Of a stretch of DNA of 64,000 nucleotides, positions 9,812 through 18,927 are shown one piece after another. The notes beneath the pieces were generated by a model, which did no database searches, had not been told where the DNA came from, and saw nothing but the letters and a program-made list of their open reading frames with translations. Source of the DNA: JBBATK01 sp039810585 (GTDB taxonomy: Bacteria; Bacteroidota; Ignavibacteria; Kapaibacteriales; NICIL-2); contig JBDHXF010000010.1 of assembly GCA_039810585.1 (NCBI GenBank), positions 15,167-79,166 on the forward strand. The letters run 5' to 3'. The number at the start of each line of letters is the position of its first letter. The first letter of the stretch is position 1. The translations under genes were made by a program, and so were the position numbers.

Positions 9812-12800
9812 ATGAAAAAGCAAACAATCGTCTGGACTACGCTTCCTTTTGGTGTACACGACAACACAGTACGTCTTAGTGTGTTCATTGCTCCACAGCT
9901 TTCGAGCGATGCCGCAAAGCCTACACTCGGCATGTTCTCGGATCTGCTGAATTGGCCGCTGCGAATGAAAGACGCAACCTTTAAAGTTGGTTTTCACGAT
10001 CCATCCCATCCTTCACCGGATGTTCTCTTGGATGCACACGTGGTTGGCGGCCCCGAAGGGGACGAGTATTGGAAGGCTATTTTTTCAGACTCCACGTGGG
10101 TGAAGCCCTTTGAGTTTGCGGATTACCCCGATCGCACTATTCGTTCCTATCCCATTCGCAACATTGTCAAACACGTTCGTGATACCTATCAAAAGGTTGC
10201 CGTTGCTAATCCGTCCGAAAAGCCCTCCGGTGACGACCTGAGTCAGCACTTTGGTGACTTTTGTTTTTATGATATTCCCGTGCGAACGAAGCCGACGAAA
10301 ATGTCGTACGGAGCTGCCAACAATCAATCGTCAACGAAGCAGCAGAGAGAAGATCGGGCTTATAAGCGCAAACCATTTGACAAGAAACAGCGCCAAGAGT
10401 ACTACAATTCGCTCAGCCAAACGCTGGCCGCCTTCTTCCCTTCGTCCGCTCTGAAAAAACGGCAGGCACCGGATAAGGATACCAAGCGTTTTCACGATCG
10501 TATCAAGCAGGACTACTTGTATTTGGCACAAGACCCAACTACCACCTTGTGCTCAAATGCCACAGAGGCACTTCGTTCACTCTACAATCAGCTTGGGGAA
10601 TTTCAATACGTGCCGCCTGCGGCGCCCGACCGTACCTTGGATTTTCTGCAGATGTCGCTCTATTACAAGCCTCGCAATGCAGTCAACGAAAACTATCTAC
10701 CTACGAGTTGGCTTCGGCAACAGGCAAAGAACGGAAAGCCCTTCTACTACGTGGGTGCTGCCGATCGCAAAGCCGGTACGCAGTCGAAGATGTCGTCTGA
10801 GCGTACCATGAAGAACGGCACGCAGCCATACACGAGCGACCTCATGCATGAAGGTGAAGTTCATCCCTACGTTCCCGCACTTACGCCAAAACCACAGTAC
10901 GATTTTCATCAGATTCTCAATTCGCTCAATCGCTTCCCTTGGTTGTTACGAAAACTCGGGATTGTCATCGATTTGGAAGTAGAAGCGGGTTCCGTTCCCA
11001 AAGCAATTTTGGGAAAGGAATGTCAGGTGTATGTCGTTCCTTCGTTCACATCCGACAACGAGGCGGGCGTACCCAAGACAAATTCGTTTCCTCGAACAGC
11101 CTACCTCTACGACAACAAACTCTTTAGTTCAGCTCCGAAAAACGCCGCGGCTCAAGAGTCGTTGTTCGGTATGCTTCGTCTGGGCATCACCGACTTCTTC
11201 GATGTGGTAACACTAGAACCTGGCGGCTCGGGGATAAAGATATTGCATACGGTTAATAGTCTCTCACGGTACCGAGCTCGCTTTAGTCCGCTCTACACCC
11301 CAGCCGGTTGGGATCTCAATACGATGAATCCGGAGAGTGATGACAACGACTCCAACGATTCGCTTCCCGCTCTTCGCAACAATGGTATTGGTGTTTCGCG
11401 TCACGGTTTAGCCGGCACAATGGTCAACACGTTGAAGTCAGCCAAACAACAAGTATCCAAAATCGTCAGCAAACAAAGCTTTGTTGCCGCTCACAATTTG
11501 GCAGCAGCCAATGCGGTAGACGCCACCCAAGTGCTGTACGCAGAGGATGTCACCCGTGGATGGAGAGCCGATTACAAGGACACCACGTCCAGTACGCCAT
11601 GGCGATCCATCATGCAGCGCGATGGTACCTACGCCTTTTTGAACAACCCCGCGCTTGATACGAAAATCAGTGATGAAGGATTTGTGAGTCCCTCGGCATC
11701 ACAATCGTCCGACGGATCGAGCGATGATTTGTACGCCGGAGAAATGCTCTTCGAGTGGAGCGGCTGGTCACTCGTTGCTCCACGTCCTGCCAAGACGCTC
11801 AGCAAAGACGAGATGAAAAGTGATGGATCACCGGATGTTCAAGATCCGGATGCCGGATCTGCGGCGAGCGATGGCACGAATATCAAAGCACGATTTCTTC
11901 CCACTCCAAAAACCTTACCTCGACTGCGTTACGGACACATGTATCAAGTTCGATCGCGCATCGTGGATCTGGCGGGTAACTCGTGGTCCGTAGACAACGC
12001 ACCCGACGCCTCCGTAATACCAAAGAGCGAGAGTGAAAAGGTATCCTTCCTTCGTCACGACGTCGTAAAAACCCCCGTTGTGTTGCTGCGCGATCCGCTG
12101 ACAAAGAAGAATGGAAGCGGCGAAACCGAACCCTTATCTCACGCCGAAACGGTTGAGCATCTGGTGATTCGTTCAAACAGAGATATCAGCGTGAAGGACT
12201 ACGCGTCTGCTCATCCCCCCTTCTTACCGGACAGTCTTCGATTTCTCAGTGCACCAAAAGTCGACTACAGTTTTGCCGAAACACATGGCATGTTTGATAG
12301 TCGATACTTCGATGTCAACAAGTGGGCCGAACTCTATGAGCTCATTACGAAGAAGGACTATCAGTTCTCCAATGCGGCAGACGGTGGCTATAGTTGCTTT
12401 AAAGCCGATGTTGGAACGAACGACACCATCGTCGTCGGGTCATTTCAATTGCCCTATTTGCCCGATCCCTTAGCCAAAGGCGTGGTGCTGCGCGGCTTGC
12501 CCGGTACACGTGCAGAGTACAGCGGACCCACGATCACGAAAAGCGCGAAGATCATCCGTATTCGCGCAAATGGCTCGGTGCAGAACGCAGTAGATAGTGC
12601 TAACCTGGTCCCAAAGGGATTAGTGGTGATCGAATTCGAAAATGCTGACGACCCCGCTGCGTGGCTGCAAAACTATCCGCACAATGCCTACATCTGTTTG
12701 CGCCTTGTGGAGCGCGGCGACGGAGATGACCCCACACCCAGCTGGGACCAGTCGTCGAAAACACTGACAGTCAAAGTTGCAAAAGCAGACGTGTGGCGCG

Positions 12801-14428
12801 TTGCGTATTCATCGCTCTTGCAAAAGCAAGACATGGATTCACTTTTTGCCCTTCCCTCGTGGATTTCAAAAATGCCGGCCTCAGCGGCAAGAAATACTGC
12901 CATTCAACACATGGAGTGGAGTACTCACTGGATGCTCACGCCGTATCGCAACTTGATGCTCTGTCATGCCGTGCAACAGCCATTGAAAGATCCGGCATGG
13001 TACAAACAGAGTTTGTCACGAGGCTTTGGTGATACCACAGCGATGCTTAACGATGAGTCGTTCCAGGTTCACGGTCCTAGTACCATTAAAGTCGATTTCA
13101 ATGCTTTCTGGGAATTGCAAGTAGACGATGCAACGTTTGCAACGCCGCAAGACATCCTCAAAGCCGATTACGACGCGTCCAACGTCGAGATGAAAGATCG
13201 TCTGGCGCAAGCCTCTAGCCTGCCCGCCGGTGATGTGAAGGTCAACAAAGTGCATGCGCAGCACATCAATGTTGAATTGCTTCACGACTTCAAGGACACG
13301 AAGCATCGCCTCGTTGAATACGAGCCGGTGGGAACCACACGCTTCCGCGAGTACTTCCCGCAAAGCGGATTCGAATTCACAGTCAAGGGAAAACGTTGGC
13401 CTAAGCATGTGCTTAGCACAAAACGGCCGGAAGCGTTGCCACTCAAGTATATCGTTCCTGTTTTTGCGTGGAGCACTGAAAAAACAGAAAAGCACATCAT
13501 CAAGACACGCTTGGCCGGCTTGCGTGTGTATATGGATCGTCCATGGTTTAGCAGCGGAAGTGACGAAAAACTTGGTGTTATTCTCGCACCTCCGGGCACG
13601 AATCCGGATTCAATCCTCGGTTCCCCGGTCGAGAAAATGATCACCATGTGGGGCTATGACCCTATCTGGCTATCGAAAGCGACGCCGAGTCAACTCTTCC
13701 CTCTATCGCCATTCTTCCTGACGAAGTCTAAGGATTTGACAGACTCTGATATGAAGCAAGGTATTATCAGTGGTGTGACCTTCGACGAACTTAGTAACAA
13801 CACGACGAATCAGCAGAAGTACAAAGTCGATGTGGCTCTACACGACGTATTCTTCGATCGAGATCGACAGTTATGGTATTCAGACATCATGCTGGCTCAC
13901 GGTGAGTCGTACTTCCCGTTTGTGCGCTTAGCCCTGTGTCGTGTTCAACCATACTCGCTTAGACTTGGATCGCAGGACGTGTATATGTCTCGCACATGCC
14001 AGGCTGATTTCATGCAAGTCATGCCACTGCGCAAGTCGACCGCGACCTTCGATCCTGCACAGCCGCTGAAGGTAGAAGTGACCGTTGAAGGCGTTTCGTA
14101 TCGAGCCTCCAATGTTGGCGTTCTCGAGAGTGAGATTGAATTGAGTTTGGAGAAGCAAACACCAGACATGGGCACTGAGTTCGGCTGGACAGAAGTCAGC
14201 ACGATTCCTATCGACAGAGTTAATTCTGGAATTCTGGGCGGATACTGGGGTGGCATGGTCACCTTGCCTACAGATCGTCAAAGCACTCGCTACCGCATCG
14301 TGATCAAAGAGTATGAGCAGTTCTATGCTGATTTGTTCTTTGAAGATGGCAAATCGGATCGACAGTATAGTCGTACCTCAACAAAAATTGAACGACGTAT
14401 TGTTTTTGCCGACACGATCGAGATCTAA
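9812..14428 (+). CDS. Giant protein of unknown function, partner of the upstream giant (1538 aa)
   Basis: No characterised family recognised. It follows the 1760-residue gene by 26 nt with an A/G-rich GAAAG ribosome site before the ATG. No signal peptide or membrane segment is visible. Residues about 170-225 are very rich in K, R and Q. Around residues 700-725 is LRYGHMYQVRSRIVDLAGNS, a pattern common in Ig/Fn3-like beta-sandwich domains of surface proteins. Near 1255 is GVILAPPG, followed by a W/P-rich segment. The C-terminal quarter is beta-rich. Length, adjacency and the shared terminator suggest that the two giants form one complex. If the partner really uses the Tat route this protein could travel with it; that is speculation. 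Function is open. Confidence 0.8.
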   Translation: MKKQTIVWTTLPFGVHDNTVRLSVFIAPQLSSDAAKPTLGMFSDLLNWPLRMKDATFKVGFHDPSHPSPDVLLDAHVVGGPEGDEYWKAIFSDSTWVKPFEFADYPDRTIRSYPIRNIVKHVRDTYQKVAVANPSEKPSGDDLSQHFGDFCFYDIPVRTKPTKMSYGAANNQSSTKQQREDRAYKRKPFDKKQRQEYYNSLSQTLAAFFPSSALKKRQAPDKDTKRFHDRIKQDYLYLAQDPTTTLCSNATEALRSLYNQLGEFQYVPPAAPDRTLDFLQMSLYYKPRNAVNENYLPTSWLRQQAKNGKPFYYVGAADRKAGTQSKMSSERTMKNGTQPYTSDLMHEGEVHPYVPALTPKPQYDFHQILNSLNRFPWLLRKLGIVIDLEVEAGSVPKAILGKECQVYVVPSFTSDNEAGVPKTNSFPRTAYLYDNKLFSSAPKNAAAQESLFGMLRLGITDFFDVVTLEPGGSGIKILHTVNSLSRYRARFSPLYTPAGWDLNTMNPESDDNDSNDSLPALRNNGIGVSRHGLAGTMVNTLKSAKQQVSKIVSKQSFVAAHNLAAANAVDATQVLYAEDVTRGWRADYKDTTSSTPWRSIMQRDGTYAFLNNPALDTKISDEGFVSPSASQSSDGSSDDLYAGEMLFEWSGWSLVAPRPAKTLSKDEMKSDGSPDVQDPDAGSAASDGTNIKARFLPTPKTLPRLRYGHMYQVRSRIVDLAGNSWSVDNAPDASVIPKSESEKVSFLRHDVVKTPVVLLRDPLTKKNGSGETEPLSHAETVEHLVIRSNRDISVKDYASAHPPFLPDSLRFLSAPKVDYSFAETHGMFDSRYFDVNKWAELYELITKKDYQFSNAADGGYSCFKADVGTNDTIVVGSFQLPYLPDPLAKGVVLRGLPGTRAEYSGPTITKSAKIIRIRANGSVQNAVDSANLVPKGLVVIEFENADDPAAWLQNYPHNAYICLRLVERGDGDDPTPSWDQSSKTLTVKVAKADVWRVAYSSLLQKQDMDSLFALPSWISKMPASAARNTAIQHMEWSTHWMLTPYRNLMLCHAVQQPLKDPAWYKQSLSRGFGDTTAMLNDESFQVHGPSTIKVDFNAFWELQVDDATFATPQDILKADYDASNVEMKDRLAQASSLPAGDVKVNKVHAQHINVELLHDFKDTKHRLVEYEPVGTTRFREYFPQSGFEFTVKGKRWPKHVLSTKRPEALPLKYIVPVFAWSTEKTEKHIIKTRLAGLRVYMDRPWFSSGSDEKLGVILAPPGTNPDSILGSPVEKMITMWGYDPIWLSKATPSQLFPLSPFFLTKSKDLTDSDMKQGIISGVTFDELSNNTTNQQKYKVDVALHDVFFDRDRQLWYSDIMLAHGESYFPFVRLALCRVQPYSLRLGSQDVYMSRTCQADFMQVMPLRKSTATFDPAQPLKVEVTVEGVSYRASNVGVLESEIELSLEKQTPDMGTEFGWTEVSTIPIDRVNSGILGGYWGGMVTLPTDRQSTRYRIVIKEYEQFYADLFFEDGKSDRQYSRTSTKIERRIVFADTIEI

Positions 14429-14503
14429 TGCTCGTACACGAAAAGATAGATTGTTCACGTGTCGTATTCAGCCAGTGAACACGTTCCTAATCTTGCGAGT
14501 CAT

Positions 14504-14539
14504 AAACAACAAGAGCCCTTTTAAGGGCTCTTGTTGTTT
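14504..14539. terminator. Bidirectional terminator, 17-bp perfect stem
   Basis: AAACAACAAGAGCCCTT is followed by two T and its exact reverse complement. The stem is flanked by A-tract and T-tract on both sides, so it can stop transcription from the giant-protein operon (+) and from the OmdA-like gene (-), which converge here. Confidence 0.85.
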
Positions 14540-14571
14540 GATACAATGGCTTGCTGTTGTGTTCCTTCTCT

Positions 14572-15180
14572 TCACTCGGTAGATCTTAAGAGTCGCTCAA
14601 TCGTCTTCGCTACTCGGCGATCCCGAGTCTCTTCTTTCTTTGCATCGACAATCCAAGCAATGTACTCACGCTTGTGAGACGGCCTCAGCGCTTCATATCG
14701 TGCCGCGGCTACTTTCTGCTTCGCAAACACTTTTTGCAGAATCTCAGGTAGCGCCGGCACATCGGTCACCGCGCGAACTTTACGTTTCTGCGGAGTCGGG
14801 CCCTCATTCAGTCGCATGGCTTGTTGGATGATTTCCCTCAACTGTTTTTTAGGAGGCAAATCCGTCATCGACTGAATACGACCGAATTGCCCCATTGCCT
14901 TTTTTGCTCCAGTGGTTAAAACAGTCCCGTTGTCCTCCAACAAAGCAGCATTCCAGATACCAAAAGCACAGTGCTGTTTGAAGGCGGCTATGTGACAGAG
15001 TGGACGTTCTCGATACAAGAAGAATGGCATGTTCCACTTCATGGTTTCACATGCTTCCGGACATGTTGCGTGCACAATCTCTCGCAACGAGAGTAATACC
15101 GGCTTAGCAAAATCTGCCGCTTGCTCGATATAGCGATCAACTGCCGGAGAATAGCTCGTTGTTGCGTGTTGTTTTGCCAT
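14572..15180 (-). CDS. YdeI/OmdA-like DUF1801 family protein
   Basis: 202 residues. The N-terminal half (about 10-125) matches the DUF1801 pattern: a helix around YIEQAADFAKPVLLSLREIV, then CETMKWNMPFFLY and a segment on access to the pocket (CHIAAFKQHCAFGIW). The C-terminal ~65 residues match the bacteriocin-protection/OmdA pattern (LPEILQKVFAKQKVAAARYEALRPSHKREYIAWI, here in pieces). Family members are small soluble proteins of uncertain biochemical role, sometimes linked to envelope stress. It starts 21 nt after the M61 peptidase stop, last in the asnB operon. Assignment to the family is good; function is not known. Confidence 0.82.
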   Translation of the reverse strand: MAKQHATTSYSPAVDRYIEQAADFAKPVLLSLREIVHATCPEACETMKWNMPFFLYRERPLCHIAAFKQHCAFGIWNAALLEDNGTVLTTGAKKAMGQFGRIQSMTDLPPKKQLREIIQQAMRLNEGPTPQKRKVRAVTDVPALPEILQKVFAKQKVAAARYEALRPSHKREYIAWIVDAKKEETRDRRVAKTIERLLRSTE

Positions 15181-15201
15181 TGCCTCTGGTTTCAGATAAT
15201 G

Positions 15202-17157
15202 TTAGCGCAAAAGCCAAAGATCTAGCAGTCGATCTTGCTCTGCACCTGGCTCGGCAACGCGTTCGAGAACAGCCTGTGGTTTAACCTCGGGGCGAATCGT
15301 TGTTTCATACAGTTTGCCGTCACACGAACACTCAAGCATAACGGCATGTTCTGTAGCACTTTTCAACGCATCAAGAAGTGCAGAACTCGATTGCACGCGA
15401 CGCCCGCTCACGGCAAGAATTTCATCGTCGATGCCTATGCCCGCAAGGGCAGCCGGCGTGTTGTCCTGTACGAAGGAAACAAAGAGTCGCCCACTCTCTT
15501 CACGCAAGCTCCAACCACAGGACGTGCGCTCGTTGTCATCGACCTTCGGAGCAAAGCTCCACTGTAATCCGAAGGGTCGCAGATAGGAATTGTAATCCGG
15601 ATCGGCACAGCTCTGCATCAAATCCAAATACTCCTGGCCCACACCGCTCAATCCTGTTGCCGTGTCAATAAGCTTCACGGCTTCTGCGGTATCCATTCCG
15701 TGCGCAGGATCAGCTTCGAAACGTTGCATGAAGGCCCGCATGACGTCGTCAAGGCGCTTAGCGCCCTTCGTACGAGCAATAATCGCAAGCTCGAGTAAGA
15801 GGGTGAGAACACCGCCTTTAAGGTAGTAGGACGGATATCGATTATTGCCATCCGGCGACTGCGCATAGAGTTTTACCCAAGCCAAAAAGCTCGCATCGAC
15901 AGTCGTCATTGCGTGACGTCCCGGAACAGCTTCAAGCTTCGCCAAGTGGTCATCTCGCAGCGTGGCCAGATAGGCATCGCGGTCCATGAATCCACAACGA
16001 TAAGAGAATAAGTCGTCGTAATACGACGTAAAGCCTTCTGCCAACCAAAGCATCGGCGTATAGTTTTCTCTTCGATAGTTGAAGGGTCCTAACTCAATTG
16101 GCCGGATGCGCTTCACGTTCCAGGTATGGAAATACTCATGACAAAGCAGCGCTAGGAGTCGACCTGACTTGGATGGATCGGTCATCGTTGAACTATCCAC
16201 CAAGTTGACTGAACAACGGGAGTGTTCCAGGCCGCCATAGACATTGGTTCCTACCTGCACCATGAACACGTACCTGTCATACGGCACGCCCCCAAACATT
16301 GCTGCTTCGGTTTCGACAATGGTCTTACACTTCTCGGTCAACCATGTTATATCCAGTTCCGTAGATGATACGAGCGCCACTTCGTGGCTGGCTCCCGCGG
16401 CCGTGAAAAAGCTGCGACGGTGATTACCTACTTCGAGCGGAGAGTCTGCCAGCACATCATAGTTCTTAGCTGCAAAGACCGGGTGCGATGCGCCGCTAGC
16501 CTCCACGGGCGACAAAGCGGTACTCACCTGTTGCCAATCGGTGGCATCGAGATGGACATGGACGTGGTGTACTTGATCCAGATGACCCTCTACATACATC
16601 AGGCAATTCACCGGATTGATAAATGCTCTCCAACGATTGATGTGCATCGTGCGCACGGTGCGTTCGTTGGCATAGTAGCTGTACTCCACAATGACACGTT
16701 TGGTTTGCGCATCAGGGATGGACACAATACAGGCGTCCTTTGCTTCCCAGTGAAATTCCAGAGCATTACCCAGTTCATCGCTGACACGAACATTTCCCTG
16801 GTGAGACACGAAGTCGCGAATCTTGTACGAACCCGGTGTCCAGGAAGGCATGATGAGTTCAAGTTCACGTTGTCCACCGGCGGACTGATACCGCAGGTTC
16901 GGTTCAACGTCAACCTCCATGCGCACTTCAAGCAGGTGTTGCGCGGCACGCGCAAACGAACAATGATAGTGCACTGAGGCAGTAGAATGTAACAGATCGG
17001 CGTCGCGTTGATCGATGAGGTATGGATAGTCGTTCACAGAATGATTCAAATCGTGATGAAATACAAAATGTCGATGGAGTATGCTCGGAAAAAGCACGAA
17101 CAGCGGCCTCACCCGGGGCACGCAGTGGACTAACGGTGCAGCTGCTGTTGAATCCAC
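15202..17157 (-). CDS. M61-family glycyl aminopeptidase with PDZ domain
   Basis: Zinc peptidase of the M61 family. The motif HEYFHTWNVKR (H340, E341, H344 in this frame) supplies two zinc ligands and the catalytic Glu, and LAEGFTSYYDD supplies the third ligand. The N-terminal beta domain has the expected family pattern, and a PDZ domain follows near the C-terminus (LAGIGIDDEILAVSGRRV). The frame opens at 17157, inside the last 28 bases of the upstream gene, but the first ~55 residues look neither like a signal peptide nor like the family. Similarity starts at about VHYHCSF, so the true start may be the GTG at 16974. No export signal is then visible, suggesting a cytoplasmic enzyme trimming peptides. 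Third gene of the asnB-DUF885-M61-OmdA run. Confidence 0.88.
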   Translation of the reverse strand: MDSTAAAPLVHCVPRVRPLFVLFPSILHRHFVFHHDLNHSVNDYPYLIDQRDADLLHSTASVHYHCSFARAAQHLLEVRMEVDVEPNLRYQSAGGQRELELIMPSWTPGSYKIRDFVSHQGNVRVSDELGNALEFHWEAKDACIVSIPDAQTKRVIVEYSYYANERTVRTMHINRWRAFINPVNCLMYVEGHLDQVHHVHVHLDATDWQQVSTALSPVEASGASHPVFAAKNYDVLADSPLEVGNHRRSFFTAAGASHEVALVSSTELDITWLTEKCKTIVETEAAMFGGVPYDRYVFMVQVGTNVYGGLEHSRCSVNLVDSSTMTDPSKSGRLLALLCHEYFHTWNVKRIRPIELGPFNYRRENYTPMLWLAEGFTSYYDDLFSYRCGFMDRDAYLATLRDDHLAKLEAVPGRHAMTTVDASFLAWVKLYAQSPDGNNRYPSYYLKGGVLTLLLELAIIARTKGAKRLDDVMRAFMQRFEADPAHGMDTAEAVKLIDTATGLSGVGQEYLDLMQSCADPDYNSYLRPFGLQWSFAPKVDDNERTSCGWSLREESGRLFVSFVQDNTPAALAGIGIDDEILAVSGRRVQSSSALLDALKSATEHAVMLECSCDGKLYETTIRPEVKPQAVLERVAEPGAEQDRLLDLWLLR

Positions 17158-18926
17158 TGATGAACATGCTCCTCAAGCATAGGCAACGGAATGGCGCCGT
17201 CTCGAAGCACGACGTCATGAAAGGCAGGCAAGGAGAACTTTTCACCTAATGCTCTTTGCGCTTCCTCACGAAGTGCGAGGATTTTGAGTTGACCAATTTT
17301 ATATGCACAGGCCTGACCGGGCCATGCTATGTATCGTTCCACTTCGCTGATGATATCTGCGCGGGAATTGATCGTGTGTTCGTTCATAAAGGCAATGGCC
17401 TGATCTCGGGTCCACCTCTTCGCATGGATTCCGGCGTCCACGACAAGGCGACACGCCCGCCATGCCTCGAAGCCCAGCTCACCATATTTCTGCAGAGGAT
17501 CGTCATACATCTGCATATTCTCGCCGAGCGACTCCGCATAGAGTGCCCAACCTTCCACAAAGGCAGTCACCGACATTTGCTGACGAAACCATGGCAGGTG
17601 CTTGTTTTCCTGTGCCAAGGAGATTTGCAAATGATGTCCCGGCACTGCCTCATGCAAGGTCAACGCCGTCATCGTGTATTTAGGACGCATCTCCAGATGC
17701 GTTGTATTTACATAGAAGTACGCCGGCCGCGACAGATCTTCCGGTGCACTATAGTAGTACGCTTGCGGTGCCGTTTCCGATCGAAACTCCTCCAGTTCTT
17801 TGACCTCGCAAGGAGTGGAAGGCAGATGCATGAACAGTGTAGGCAGCTTTGACTGTGCTGTCGTCAGTATTTGCCGAAAGGCATCAAGGAGTTCTTCTTT
17901 GTTCTGATAGTGATAGAGCGTTGAGGTGCGCAGTTCTTCGTGAAAATCTTTCGCGGACTGACGGATATGCATTTTCTTTCTGAGCAACATCATTTGTTTT
18001 TCAATTCGGGCCAGCTCACGCTGTCCCAAGTCAAAAACTTCTTGGGCTTCTAATTGAGTGACCGATGTATGGGCTTGAAGACAGGCTTCGTAACGATCCA
18101 GACCGTCCGGCATTGACCACATCCCTACGTCTTCGCGACATTCCGGGAGGTAGCGGGTTCGGACAAAGGTCAATAACTTCTCATAGGCTGTCACCACGTT
18201 GCGACAGGCATCGCGCATATCGTCGTCAAACGCATCTTTCTTTGGAGGAGGTGGTACCAAACCCGGACTCTGCATCACAGCTACGTCCGAACCGATTGAC
18301 TGTACTTCTGTATCGGAGCCACTGCCCGACATCGACGGTAGTCTGTAGAAGCTTTGCTTCTCAAGCGGTTTTTCGACAAGAGCCTGCAACTGGTCGGCCA
18401 CTCGCTGCATAATCACCTTAGGCGGCATGATATGGCGTTTCATTCCCAACTCCATACACAGCTTGGTCTGAACAATCTGGTCGGGTACGAGCCTCAGTCG
18501 ATGTAGGTAATTCTGCCAATCATCGTGAGACTCCAAGCGCAATTGCAGGGCCAACATTGGCAAATCAATCTGAATACCACTTTGTTGACTTAGTGGCATC
18601 ATCCAGTTGTTGAAACGAGCCTGGTCGACATCCTGCTGCAGCGAATACACGAAGAGTTGCTTGTTCAACCGTTGTTCAGCGCTGAGAGTGTCATCCTCGT
18701 AGGCCTTAGCCACCTTCAAAAACCATCGAATGGAATCGAGGCGAGCAGCATGTCCTTCGGGAGAAACATCGGTAAGCATGTCGTCATAGCGATGATCGCC
18801 ATTCAAACTGGCACTCTCCGGGTAGGCCCGCAATACAAACTCATGATAGCGGCTAAACAAAGAGTCGAGCGACATCTGCGCTGAAACCGGAAGACTGAGG
18901 GTGAGGAGAAAAAAAATGTACTTCAT
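17130..18926 (-). CDS. DUF885 family secreted peptidase-like protein
   Basis: 598 residues with a clear signal peptide (MKYIFFLLTLSLPVSAQ), so periplasmic or surface located. The hallmark of DUF885 is seen at about residues 425-432, HEAVPGHHLQ, a gluzincin-like metal site with a Glu and several His. The downstream FVEGWALYAESLGE segment supplies the usual conserved Glu. Known relatives are thought to be metallopeptidases; the substrate is unknown. Length is normal for the family. The ATG at 18926 begins right after the asnB stop at 18928, so translation is probably coupled. A run of prolines (LVPPPPKKD) at about residue 226 is a local linker. Pairing with an M61 aminopeptidase suggests stepwise peptide degradation, as inference. 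Confidence 0.88.
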   Translation of the reverse strand: MKYIFFLLTLSLPVSAQMSLDSLFSRYHEFVLRAYPESASLNGDHRYDDMLTDVSPEGHAARLDSIRWFLKVAKAYEDDTLSAEQRLNKQLFVYSLQQDVDQARFNNWMMPLSQQSGIQIDLPMLALQLRLESHDDWQNYLHRLRLVPDQIVQTKLCMELGMKRHIMPPKVIMQRVADQLQALVEKPLEKQSFYRLPSMSGSGSDTEVQSIGSDVAVMQSPGLVPPPPKKDAFDDDMRDACRNVVTAYEKLLTFVRTRYLPECREDVGMWSMPDGLDRYEACLQAHTSVTQLEAQEVFDLGQRELARIEKQMMLLRKKMHIRQSAKDFHEELRTSTLYHYQNKEELLDAFRQILTTAQSKLPTLFMHLPSTPCEVKELEEFRSETAPQAYYYSAPEDLSRPAYFYVNTTHLEMRPKYTMTALTLHEAVPGHHLQISLAQENKHLPWFRQQMSVTAFVEGWALYAESLGENMQMYDDPLQKYGELGFEAWRACRLVVDAGIHAKRWTRDQAIAFMNEHTINSRADIISEVERYIAWPGQACAYKIGQLKILALREEAQRALGEKFSLPAFHDVVLRDGAIPLPMLEEHVHQWIQQQLHR

Positions 18927-18927
18927 A

